Assembly (NCBI GenBank): GCA_001770725.1
Contig: MERU01000008.1
Coordinates: 122,026-186,025, forward strand
Direction: 5' to 3'
DNA: 64,000 nt
DNA from: Burkholderiales bacterium RIFCSPHIGHO2_01_FULL_63_240
GTDB lineage: Bacteria; Pseudomonadota; Gammaproteobacteria; Burkholderiales; Burkholderiaceae_C
The notes under the pieces were generated by a model that searched no databases, was not told where the DNA came from, and was given only the letters and a program-made list of their open reading frames with translations. Position numbers and translations under genes: made by a program. Shown here in pieces: positions 1 through 7,119 of the stretch (positions are counted from its first letter, which is position 1; the number at the start of each line of letters is the position of its first letter).

Positions 1-484
1 CGCCTGCCACGGCGAGGCGATGCAACAACACGCGCTGGACGCGGCCGTCATCCTGGCCGACGGCATGCGCCTGAGCCCGCTGGTGTTCGCCAACGCGCCC
101 CTGGGCAAGCGCTCGTCGCCCTTTCTGTTCATGAACGCCTGCCAGGTGGGCAAGGCCAGCGAGCTGCTGGCCTCGTTCTCGGGCTTCGCGGGCGAGGCCA
201 TCAAGGGCGGCTTTCGGGGCTTCCTGGCGCCGCTGTGGTCGGTCGAAGACCAGCTGGCCCGCGACATCGCCCTGGGCTTTTACGAGCAGGTCTTTGGCGA
301 TGCCGGCCACGCACCGCGCCCCGTGGCCGAGGTGCTGCGCGAGATGCGCGCCCGCTTCGCCGACACCGAGCCCAACAGCCTCACGCGCCTGGCCTACGTC
401 TTCTATGGCCACCCCGGCCTGACCCTGAGCCGCAAACCCTCATCCACGTCATCCCCCTCGTCCACCCCGGAGCCCCAACCATGA
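1..484 (+). CDS. CHAT domain (caspase-like) peptidase, C-terminal part
   Basis: The gene begins left of the window; the first full codon is at base 2. The readable part is the C-terminal half of a CHAT domain, a caspase/separase-fold cysteine peptidase. The ACHGEA motif at bases 2-19 supplies the likely catalytic His (codon 8-10), and NACQVG supplies the Cys (codon 140-142). Then come the usual GGFRGFLAPLWSVED stretch and a C-terminal YVFYGHPGL segment. The last residues are a Ser/Pro-rich tail. The stop overlaps the start of the next gene by four bases (ATGA), so the two are probably translationally coupled. CHAT domains occur in proteolytic activation and defence systems; the substrate here is unknown and the N-terminal sensor is outside the window. 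Confidence 0.8.
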   Translation, partial: ACHGEAMQQHALDAAVILADGMRLSPLVFANAPLGKRSSPFLFMNACQVGKASELLASFSGFAGEAIKGGFRGFLAPLWSVEDQLARDIALGFYEQVFGDAGHAPRPVAEVLREMRARFADTEPNSLTRLAYVFYGHPGLTLSRKPSSTSSPSSTPEPQP

Positions 485-1971
485 CCACCCTGCACGGCGG
501 CAGCCAAGCCATCTCCCTCGGCGGCAACCTCACGCTGCGCGCGCCCGGCCTCACGGGCCAGGCCCGCGTGCTGCCCCCGCGCCAGCCCGGCACGCGCGGC
601 GAAGAGCTCGTCACGCCTGCGCTGGACGCGGCCCTGGCCCAGGCGGGCCTGGAGGAAGTCGCCACCGTCGAGCTGCAAGTCAACGTCGTGCCGCAGCCGC
701 TGGCGGCCACGTCCATGCGCGGCCCCGATGGCGCCGATGCCTTCGAGCTCGAAGCCGCCGACCCGGGCCCTGACCACGGCCAGGTGGTGCTGTCCATCGA
801 CGAAGCCGGCGCCATGCACTGGCACTACCCGCTGGACGACGACCTGAACGTGCAGCCTGCGGCCACGCGCGGTGGTGGGCCGTCGCTGCGCTACCGCATC
901 CCCAAAGAAGTGGCTGTGGCGCCGCCCACGCTGGCCGAGCAAGCCACCACGCGCAGCCTCATCGGCCTGGTCGGGCGCAAGCTGCTCAAGGTGCTGATCT
1001 ACCCCATCGGCGACGCCATCTTCGGCCCCGTCATCGACGCGGCCATGGGCTTTTGGGAAAACAAAAAGCGCCCGCACCACCTCAGCCGCTTCCCCTCGGC
1101 CGAGCGCCCCGCCCTGACCGCCGCCGACTGGGCCGACCTCAGCCAGGGCCCGGCGCTGCTGTGGGTGCACGGCACCTTCAGCTCGTCGCGCGCGGCCTTC
1201 GGGGGCCTGGACACCGGCACATTGGGCACGCTGCTGCCGCGCTATGGCCAGCGCTCCTTCGCGTTCGACCACCCGAGCGTCTCGGCCTCGCCGATGGAAA
1301 ACGCCCGCTGGTTCTTCAGCCAGATGCCGGCCGACGCCAAGCTCGAGGTCGACATCGTCTGCCACAGCCGTGGTGGATTGCTCAGCCGCCTGCTGGCCCT
1401 GCCTGCGCTGTGCGGCGGCGACGCCAGCCGCTTCAAGGTGCGCCGCATCGTGCTGGTGGGGGCGGCCAACGCCGGCACGCCGCTGGCCGATCCGGATCAC
1501 GTCGTCGCCTTCCTGGACCGCACCACCACCGCGCTGAACCTGACCTCGGCCACGCCCGACTGGGCCGACGCGCTGGAGGTGGTGATGGCAGCCGTCAAGG
1601 TGATCGGCCATGCGGGCCTCAAGGGCCTGGACGGCCTGGCCTCGATGCGGCCCGAGAACGACTTCCTCAAGCAGCTCAACACCACGCCGCTGCCGGGCAC
1701 CGAGCTGTACGGCATCGGCGCCGACTTCGAGCCGGCGGGCTTCGGCCTGGGCGCGGCCTTCTGCACGGGGGTGGACTCGGTGATCGACCGCGTGTTCGAC
1801 ACCCAGCCCAACGACCTGGTCGTGCCCACGCTGGGCATGTCGACCTGGGGCGGCGCGCTGCAGGTGCCCGCCGAGCGCTACCTGAGCTTCCCGGCGGCCA
1901 AGGGCGTGATGCACACCCAGTACTTCTTGCAGGACGACACCCGCAAGAAGCTCATCGAGTGGCTGAGCTGA
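481..1971 (+). CDS. Alpha/beta-hydrolase (lipase/esterase-like), partner of the CHAT protein
   Basis: A 496-residue protein. The ATG at 481 is chosen because it overlaps the upstream stop as ATGA; an in-frame extension to 235 would only duplicate CHAT coding sequence. Residues 1-190 form a non-catalytic N-terminal part, and the hydrolase starts near LLWVHGTFSS (about residue 223), an oxyanion-hole type HGT motif. The nucleophile elbow is CHSRGG with Ser296, and His478 in GVMHTQYF near the C-terminus is a likely catalytic base. No signal peptide is visible, so a cytoplasmic location is likely. It resembles uncharacterised hydrolases found next to CHAT proteins (the DUF7379 type, from memory). 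Whether it is a lipase, esterase or proteolytically activated effector cannot be told from sequence. Confidence 0.75.
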   Translation: MTTLHGGSQAISLGGNLTLRAPGLTGQARVLPPRQPGTRGEELVTPALDAALAQAGLEEVATVELQVNVVPQPLAATSMRGPDGADAFELEAADPGPDHGQVVLSIDEAGAMHWHYPLDDDLNVQPAATRGGGPSLRYRIPKEVAVAPPTLAEQATTRSLIGLVGRKLLKVLIYPIGDAIFGPVIDAAMGFWENKKRPHHLSRFPSAERPALTAADWADLSQGPALLWVHGTFSSSRAAFGGLDTGTLGTLLPRYGQRSFAFDHPSVSASPMENARWFFSQMPADAKLEVDIVCHSRGGLLSRLLALPALCGGDASRFKVRRIVLVGAANAGTPLADPDHVVAFLDRTTTALNLTSATPDWADALEVVMAAVKVIGHAGLKGLDGLASMRPENDFLKQLNTTPLPGTELYGIGADFEPAGFGLGAAFCTGVDSVIDRVFDTQPNDLVVPTLGMSTWGGALQVPAERYLSFPAAKGVMHTQYFLQDDTRKKLIEWLS

Positions 1972-1999
1972 CGCATCCCGCGTCAGCCCGTTGGGCGCG

Positions 2000-2020
2000 T
2001 CCAGCGCATGCAGCGCTGGA
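2000..2020. terminator. Hairpin between convergent genes
   Basis: A perfect eight-base inverted repeat (TCCAGCGC, five-base loop, GCGCTGGA) lies between the convergent hydrolase and SdiA-regulated-like genes. There is no T-run on either side, so a terminator role is only an inference from position. Confidence 0.35.
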
Positions 2021-2029
2021 TGCCCTGCC

Positions 2030-3025
2030 TCAGGCGCGCTGGCGGCGGCGGGCAGCGACGCCCAGGGCGGCCAGGCCAGCCACGAGCAGGCCGAACGTTT
2101 CGGGCTCGGGCACGGCGGGAGCCGGGGCGCTGAGCACGAACAGCGTGGAGGTGGCGTTCAGCGGCGCACCGGCGTCCTGGGCCTGCTCGGCCACCACGTA
2201 GATCACGCCCTGCTCATCGACGGTCACGCCTTCGATGCCCTGGGTGGTCAGGCCGCTGAGGTCCAGGCTGGAGACCAGCTGACCGGTGCGGGTGACCTCA
2301 ACCAGCTTGCGCGAGTCCAGGCTGAGGATCAGCAGGTTGTCCAGGTCGGTGCCCGACAGGCTGTTCACGCCAGAGAGCACCTGCACGTCGGACAGGCTGT
2401 CCAGGCCCATCAGCGTGGCGTCGAACAGGATCGGCAAGCTGGTGCTGCCCGTGCCCAGACCGAAGCTCAGCGAGCCGGCGCGCACTTCCTGCGGGCCGCG
2501 CGAAGGGCGCAGCGGGTCGTTGTCCTGCTTGACGGTCACGAAGCTGCCGTTGCGGGCGTCGTAGCTGATGCCTTCGATGCCGATGTTGCTGGCGCTGTAA
2601 TTGCTGATGGTGGCGTAGGGCGTGGTGCCCAGGGCCTGCGTGCCGCCAGCGGCGAAGGTGAAGCTGTAGGCGCGCTGCGGGCGCTCATCGACCAGGGCCA
2701 GGCGGCCATTGCCCAGGTAGGTCAGGCCTTCGGCGTCGTTGTTGGTGCTGCCGGTGCCGGCCCAGTTCAGGGCCATGGTGCCCACCACGGTGCCGGTGCG
2801 GGTGATTTCGATCACGCCCTTGCCCTCGTCGCCGACGACGAACAGGGTGCCGCGGTCGGCGGCGTAGGTCACGGCGGAAGCCTCCAGGCCCATGCCGTCG
2901 AGGTTATCGAGGCGGTCAATCTGGTGGGTGGCGGAGAGCTGGTAGCGCGACAGGTCCAGGCCAGCGGCTTGGGCGCCCAGGGTGCTCAGGGCCAGTGCGG
3001 CGCCCAGGATGAGGTTGAACTTCAT
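2030..3025 (-). CDS. SdiA-regulated-like beta-propeller protein with PEP-CTERM tail
   Basis: A 331-residue exported protein. Residues 1-20 are a Sec signal peptide (Lys at position 2, then a hydrophobic core ending AQA). The body repeats short strands of the type GTLFVVGDEGKGVIEITRTG and NDAEGLTYLGNGRLALVDE, typical of the SdiA-regulated/YjiK beta-propeller fold. The last 27 residues are a textbook PEP-CTERM signal: VPEPE, a hydrophobic helix, then the basic end RRRQRA. Such tails are recognised by exosortase, which anchors or releases the protein at the surface. It lies 44 bases downstream of another PEP-CTERM gene in the same direction, so the two are probably one operon. Its ligand or enzymatic activity is unknown. 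Confidence 0.85.
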   Translation of the reverse strand: MKFNLILGAALALSTLGAQAAGLDLSRYQLSATHQIDRLDNLDGMGLEASAVTYAADRGTLFVVGDEGKGVIEITRTGTVVGTMALNWAGTGSTNNDAEGLTYLGNGRLALVDERPQRAYSFTFAAGGTQALGTTPYATISNYSASNIGIEGISYDARNGSFVTVKQDNDPLRPSRGPQEVRAGSLSFGLGTGSTSLPILFDATLMGLDSLSDVQVLSGVNSLSGTDLDNLLILSLDSRKLVEVTRTGQLVSSLDLSGLTTQGIEGVTVDEQGVIYVVAEQAQDAGAPLNATSTLFVLSAPAPAVPEPETFGLLVAGLAALGVAARRRQRA

Positions 3026-3069
3026 GTTGGATCTCGGTGTTGCGTTGTCTGGGGGGATCGTTCCGGCGC

Positions 3070-3732
3070 TCAGGCGCGACGGCGAGCAGCGGCGCCGACC
3101 ACGGCGACACCAGCCAGCAGCAGGGCCACGCTGGTGGGCTCGGGCACGGCGGGGGCCAGGGCGAACACGCCGGGGTTGGCCACGAAGGTGCCGACCGTCG
3201 AGTTGATCGAGCCGAACGCATCACCGGCGCTGGAGAGCACCCAGTTGATCGATGTGGCGTCGTTCAGCGAGGCCAGGTTGCGGGGGTTGCCGCTGATGTC
3301 CAGGGTGCGGATGCTGCCGGGAACGTAGGAGGAGTCGCCAAAGCGCAGGGAGTCGACCACGGCGCCGCTGGCATCGTAGATGTAGATCTGGTCGTTGCGG
3401 CCCAGGTTTTGGGTGTTGCCGCCGATCACCTTGACCGAGCTGGCCAGGTTCCAGAAGTTGCGGAAGTCGCTGGCCTCGTCCTCAGCCAGGATGACCGACT
3501 CGCCAGCGGCGACCAGGCCGAAAGCCGACAGGCTCGTGCTGCCCGGGGTGTTGGACTCGTCGTCGAAGGACCAGCCGGTCATGTCCACGGCGGTGTTGCC
3601 CAGGTTGGTCAGCTCGATGAATTCGACGCCGTTGTACATCCACTCGGTGATGGCAACGGGGCTGGCTGCGTGGGCAGCGTGGCCCAGGCTGAGGGCGGCG
3701 GCAAGCAGGGCGGGGCGGACGATGGACTTCAT
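3070..3732 (-). CDS. Lamin-tail-domain protein with PEP-CTERM tail
   Basis: A 220-residue exported protein. The start at 3732 (MKSIVRP) is preferred over one at 3831 because it puts a Sec signal peptide at the very N-terminus, ending near AHAA, and has CCGGAG upstream. Residues about 23-130 look like a lamin-tail (LTD) domain: ITEWMYNGVEFIELTNLG followed by VDMTGWSFDDE is the usual opening of that Ig-like fold. Residues 196-220 are a PEP-CTERM tail (VPEPTS, hydrophobic helix, RRRA). Secreted bacterial LTD domains usually occur in surface or extracellular-matrix proteins and nucleases; no nuclease motif is seen here. First gene of a likely two-gene operon. Confidence 0.82.
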   Translation of the reverse strand: MKSIVRPALLAAALSLGHAAHAASPVAITEWMYNGVEFIELTNLGNTAVDMTGWSFDDESNTPGSTSLSAFGLVAAGESVILAEDEASDFRNFWNLASSVKVIGGNTQNLGRNDQIYIYDASGAVVDSLRFGDSSYVPGSIRTLDISGNPRNLASLNDATSINWVLSSAGDAFGSINSTVGTFVANPGVFALAPAVPEPTSVALLLAGVAVVGAAARRRA

Positions 3733-3813
3733 GGGACGGCTCCGGAAAAGGTTCAGTGCCCGCGAGTCTGGGCAAGGCCGATGACACGGCTGCCGAAGCC
3801 CCCGCCACGCCCC

Positions 3814-3831
3814 ATGATCCGATCGGATCAT
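3814..3831. repeat. Perfect 18-base palindrome in a divergent promoter region
   Basis: ATGATCCGATCGGATCAT reads the same on both strands. It sits 82 bases upstream of the PEP-CTERM operon start (3732, minus) and 126 bases upstream of the small plus-strand gene at 3957. It could be an operator for a dimeric regulator. No regulator gene is adjacent. Confidence 0.5.
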
Positions 3832-3871
3832 TCCGCGTTCAGATGAGCCGAAAGGCTCAGTCGGAACGCGG
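3832..3871. other. Two-stem hairpin with GAAA loop
   Basis: Directly abutting the palindrome, TCCGCGTTC pairs with GAACGCGG (plus one wobble) as an outer stem. Inside it, GAGCC pairs with GGCTC across a GAAA (GNRA-type) tetraloop, with AGAT and AGTCG as internal-loop strands. There is no T-run, so it is not a simple terminator. It may be a structured leader RNA of the plus-strand gene at 3957, or it may be part of the operator region. Confidence 0.4.
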
Positions 3872-3956
3872 GGGGATCAGTTCGAAATCGTGACTCCTCC
3901 ACGACAATCCGGAAACAGGACGCCGTGTCTTGTGGTGGTCATTTGAGGAGTTCGAC

Positions 3957-4175
3957 ATGCATCAAGCACTTGCTGAAACCAAGGTGGTTGCCGTCAAGGT
4001 GATCGAGGTTCTGCCCCGCATCGGTCTGGCCTGGGTGCAGGCCAGCGACATGCAGGAGTGGGCCCTGACCCGCAGCACCCCGGGTGTTCAACTCGAGGAC
4101 ATGCAAGCAGGCCAGATGGTCATGGTGCAGGTTCGCGAGCACGAAGGCGGGCACTTGCCGGTCGCGTGCCATTGA
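3957..4175 (+). CDS. Small conserved-looking protein, possible OB/SH3-like fold
   Basis: 72 residues, with the ATG at 3957 placed six bases after GAGGAG. The sequence alternates short hydrophobic strands (VVAVKVIEVLPRIGLAWVQ, MVMVQVREHEG) with charged turns. It has no signal peptide or membrane segment, suggesting a small beta-barrel such as an OB or SH3-like fold in the cytoplasm. I do not recognise the family. It stands alone between the PEP-CTERM operon (divergent) and the histone-like gene downstream, whose own promoter is visible. Confidence 0.6.
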   Translation: MHQALAETKVVAVKVIEVLPRIGLAWVQASDMQEWALTRSTPGVQLEDMQAGQMVMVQVREHEGGHLPVACH

Positions 4176-4235
4176 TTTTTGGGTCCTGATGAGCTGAACG
4201 GACCTCTCCGAACTTGGTTTGTCGGGATGCCGACC

Positions 4236-4265
4236 TTGCCAGGTGGGGGCAAATGTCAATACGAT
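4236..4265 (+). promoter_or_regulatory. Sigma-70-type promoter of the histone-like gene
   Basis: TTGCCA (five of six to the -35 consensus), an 18-base spacer and TACGAT (four of six to the -10) lie 31 bases before the ATG at 4297. This stretch is visibly less GC-rich than its surroundings. Confidence 0.5.
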
Positions 4266-4296
4266 ATGAGTGTTTTCACATTCTTGTCACGAAGTC

Positions 4297-4815
4297 ATGA
4301 ACCAGCTCATCTCGCCAGCCTCCGAGGCGACGGCATCCACCGCGCCCGCCACCCAGGAAGCCGCCCCCGGCAAGGCTTCTGGCCCCAAGGCGGCGGTCAA
4401 GAAGGTCGTGGCGAAAAAAGCCCCCGCCAAAAAGGCGGCTGCCACCCGGGCCCCGGCCAAGAAGGTTGCAGCCAGGAAGCCGGCCCTGAATAAGCCGGTG
4501 GCGAAGAAGCCCGCTTCCGCCAAGCCACAAGCGCCCGCCAAGGCAGAAAAGGCTGACAAGCAAGCCAAGTTGCCCAAGCCGCCGAAAGCTGCGAAAGAGC
4601 CCAAGGTCGTGCGCGACTCGTTCACCATGCCGCAGTCGGACTTCGACATCATCGACCGCATCAAGCTGCGCGCCATCGAGTGGAAGCAGCCCGTCAAGAA
4701 GAGCGAGGTGCTGCGCGCCGGGCTGCAGGCGCTCGAAGCGCTGAGCGACGCCAAGGTGCGCGCGCTGCTGACCGGTCTGGCGCCCATCAAGAAGGGCCGC
4801 CCCAAGGCGGATTGA
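4297..4815 (+). CDS. Lys/Ala-rich histone-like protein with ribbon-helix-helix-like C-terminus
   Basis: 172 residues. Residues about 25-95 consist of repeated K/A/P blocks (AAVKKVVAKKAPAKKAA and variants), very like the C-terminal tail of eukaryotic H1 and bacterial H1-like DNA-compaction proteins. Residues about 105-155 (DSFTMPQSDFDIIDRIKLRAIEWKQPVKKSEVLRAGLQALEAL) are acidic/hydrophobic and look like a ribbon-helix-helix or similar small DNA-binding module. It probably binds DNA non-specifically through the tail and specifically or oligomerically through the C-terminus. The ATG at 4297 is preferred over a GTG at 4270 because the promoter and spacing fit it. Its role in chromosome compaction or regulation is inferred from composition. 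Confidence 0.7.
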   Translation: MNQLISPASEATASTAPATQEAAPGKASGPKAAVKKVVAKKAPAKKAAATRAPAKKVAARKPALNKPVAKKPASAKPQAPAKAEKADKQAKLPKPPKAAKEPKVVRDSFTMPQSDFDIIDRIKLRAIEWKQPVKKSEVLRAGLQALEALSDAKVRALLTGLAPIKKGRPKAD

Positions 4816-4874
4816 ACCGGCCTCAGGCCTGCACCTGGCCAGCACAGGCTGCGGGCCGTAGCCGGCACCCGATG

Positions 4875-4901
4875 AAAAACGCCTGGTCGGTGCCAGGCGT
4901 T
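4875..4901 (-). terminator. Intrinsic terminator of the PEP-CTERM/PhoX operon
   Basis: Read on the minus strand: AACGCCTGG, a six-base loop, CCAGGCGTT, then TTT (five consecutive T in all). It is a perfect nine-base stem, 62 bases after the stop at 4963, and closes the operon that starts at 7914. Confidence 0.75.
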
Positions 4902-4962
4902 GGGTGAGCGGGGGCCGCGCTGTTCGCTTGGTGCCCCCTTCAAACCTTGATCAAGGCCGCGA

Positions 4963-5550
4963 TCAAGCGGCCTTGCGGCGGCGGGCGATCAAGCCCATCA
5001 CGCCCAGGCCAGCGGCCATCAAGCCATAGGTCTCGGGCTCAGGCACGGCCACGGTCACCGAGAACTGCTGGCCGGCCTTCAGGCCTTCAAGGTTCAGCGT
5101 CCAGTCAGCAGCGCTGGCGTTGGCCAACGGGTTGCCGATGTAGAACTCGCTGGTCAACTCCGGCGAGAAGCGCGCCATCGCTTCGGTGGCCGTCAGGGTC
5201 GACGCGCTCACGCCCGAGAAACCATCGGTGGTGATGGTGCCGGCCGGTGCCGCGAAGGTGATGCCCGACAGGGACACGCGCACGCTGTCGAAACCCAGGC
5301 CGCTGAGGTTGCGCACCAGGGCGTTGAAGGTCATGGCGTCGCCGCTGAAGTCGGCCGACTCCAGGGTGAAGTTCAGCGTGATGGGGGCCTTGGAAGCCAG
5401 GTCCAGGTCGAAGCTCAGGGCCGAGCCGCTGGTGTAGTCGGCGAAGGTGTTGCCACCGGCCGTGGTGGCGCCGTTGAAGACGGCGGCCTGGGCTTGCGTG
5501 GCGAAGGTGGCGGCCGCGATGGCGGCCAGGGCGATGTGATGCAGTTTCAT
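4963..5550 (-). CDS. PEP-CTERM protein of unknown function
   Basis: 195 residues from the start at 5550 (MKLHHIALAA); an upstream in-frame start at 5604 would bury the signal peptide. Residues 1-22 are a Sec signal ending AQA. The middle is a beta-rich, Ser/Thr/Asn-rich domain (SGSALSFDLDLASKAPITLNFTLESADFSG) without Cys. Residues 169-195 are a PEP-CTERM tail (VPEPE, hydrophobic stretch, RRRKAA). It is the last gene of a three-gene operon with the PhoX-like phosphatase 32 bases upstream, and a terminator follows. The domain is not one I can name. Confidence 0.8.
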   Translation of the reverse strand: MKLHHIALAAIAAATFATQAQAAVFNGATTAGGNTFADYTSGSALSFDLDLASKAPITLNFTLESADFSGDAMTFNALVRNLSGLGFDSVRVSLSGITFAAPAGTITTDGFSGVSASTLTATEAMARFSPELTSEFYIGNPLANASAADWTLNLEGLKAGQQFSVTVAVPEPETYGLMAAGLGVMGLIARRRKAA

Positions 5551-5582
5551 GGTGGATGCCTTGTGTCTGGGATGCGGGGGGA

Positions 5583-7067
5583 TCAGAGCGAGCCCTTGGC
5601 CCACGGACCGGTGATCGCGAAGGTCACGCCCGGGGTCTGGATGTTGACGAACAGGTAGCGACCACTCGGGTCGAAGCAGCCGCCGCAGAACTCGTTGTCG
5701 CGGTGGTCGTCGGCCAGCGAAGCCAGCTTGCCGGCAGCCGTCAGTTGGGCGGCCGTCACGTTGATGTTGTTCTTGGCGAAGATGGAGACCTTGCCGTCGT
5801 CGTGCAGCGACATCAGGCGCAGGCCCATGCCGAACTCGTCGACCACGGCCGAGCCGTCTTCGCAGATCAGGATGCCGCCGCGCGGGCTGACGGTGATGTT
5901 GTCACCCATGGTGCCGACGTTGGCGCTGGGCGAGGCGTAGATGCACTTCATCACCTGCGTGGCCAGGTCCAGCTCCCAGATGGTGCCTTGCGAGACGGGG
6001 CCACCCGAGGTGTCCATCACGTACAGCTTGCCCTCGAAGTACCACACGCCTTCGCCGCGGTTCATGCGCAGCGCGCCTTGTGCCCAGCCTTGGCGGAAGG
6101 GGCCAGCGGTGTTCGAGATGGTGTTGGTGCCGCCCACGCCCGTGGCGGTGCCGCGGTTGGCGTCCGGGTCGGCGATGTTGACCCACTCCAGCGCGTGCGT
6201 GTCGCCCACCAGCGCGCCGATCACGCTGACGTTGTTCTGCCCGACGACCTTGGCCATCTGCAGCGTGCCGCCTTGCGCCAGCGAGCCCGGCGCGCCGGTG
6301 GGGTTGACGGGCACGTAGCGGTAGAAGCCGGACTTGCCGCTGCTGTCTTCCGTCAGGTAGACGATGCCGGTGGCGGGGTCGACGCCAGCGGCTTCGTGCG
6401 CAAAGCGGCCCATGCCGACGATGGGCTGGCCGGTGGTCTGCAGCGGGTCGGCCGTGACCTCGAAGACGTAGCCGTGCTTCTTGCCGCTAGCGCTGACGCT
6501 GTCGGAGCCGACTTCTTCGCAGCTCAGCCAGGTGCCCCAGGGCGTGACGCCGCCGGCGCAGTTGGTGCGGGTGCCGCCCAGGCTGGGTTCGGTCTTGACC
6601 CAGTTGCCGTCGCGGAAGGTCAGGTTGGTGTTGCCACCGGCCGAGTAGCTGCTGCCGCCAGCGGTGCTGGGGGCGCTGTCGTACACACCGGGGGCGCCGA
6701 AGAAGGTGGCGTCGCTGCCGGTGCCGCGCTCGTGGTTGCGCACCAGCACGAACTCGGTGCTGCGGCCCAGCTTGCGCGTGGCGACCACGCCCATGCCGTC
6801 GTGCGAACCGGGGGTGGGCTTGCCGTTGGCCATCAGGTCACCCGTCCAGCCGTAGGACTTGTAGGTGAAGCCGGCGGGCAGCTGCAGCAGGGGCAGGCCG
6901 GTGGTCAGGTCGTTGACCGGGGCGATGGGGCCGTAGGGGCTGGCCACGCGGGTGGTGGTGGTGCCGGCGGCCAGGGCCTCGCGGGCGTGCAGGGCGGCCA
7001 GGGCGCCCACGAAGGGCAGGGTGCCAAAGCCCTTGATCAGGCTGCGGCGGTGGGTGTTGATCGTCAT
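5583..7067 (-). CDS. PhoX-family (DUF839) alkaline phosphatase-like protein, Tat exported
   Basis: 494 residues. The N-terminus has a twin-arginine signal (RRSLIKGF at about residues 7-14, then a hydrophobic stretch ending near ALAAG). The mature part shows PhoX/DUF839 features: GSHDGMGVV, RNHERG, CAGGVTPWGTWLSCEE, EDSSGKSGFYRYVP and CEDGSAVVDEFG, in the order of that beta-propeller family. PhoX enzymes are Ca/Fe-dependent phosphomonoesterases that fold in the cytoplasm before Tat export and release phosphate outside. It lies between two exported proteins, with gaps of 52 and 32 bases. No PEP-CTERM tail is present, unlike its neighbours. Phosphatase activity is inferred; some DUF839 proteins are uncharacterised. 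Confidence 0.82.
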   Translation of the reverse strand: MTINTHRRSLIKGFGTLPFVGALAALHAREALAAGTTTTRVASPYGPIAPVNDLTTGLPLLQLPAGFTYKSYGWTGDLMANGKPTPGSHDGMGVVATRKLGRSTEFVLVRNHERGTGSDATFFGAPGVYDSAPSTAGGSSYSAGGNTNLTFRDGNWVKTEPSLGGTRTNCAGGVTPWGTWLSCEEVGSDSVSASGKKHGYVFEVTADPLQTTGQPIVGMGRFAHEAAGVDPATGIVYLTEDSSGKSGFYRYVPVNPTGAPGSLAQGGTLQMAKVVGQNNVSVIGALVGDTHALEWVNIADPDANRGTATGVGGTNTISNTAGPFRQGWAQGALRMNRGEGVWYFEGKLYVMDTSGGPVSQGTIWELDLATQVMKCIYASPSANVGTMGDNITVSPRGGILICEDGSAVVDEFGMGLRLMSLHDDGKVSIFAKNNINVTAAQLTAAGKLASLADDHRDNEFCGGCFDPSGRYLFVNIQTPGVTFAITGPWAKGSL

Positions 7068-7119
7068 GGGGGACTCCAGTGAATGTGGGTGGGGCGATGA
7101 AATCTCGGTGGGGCGTGGT

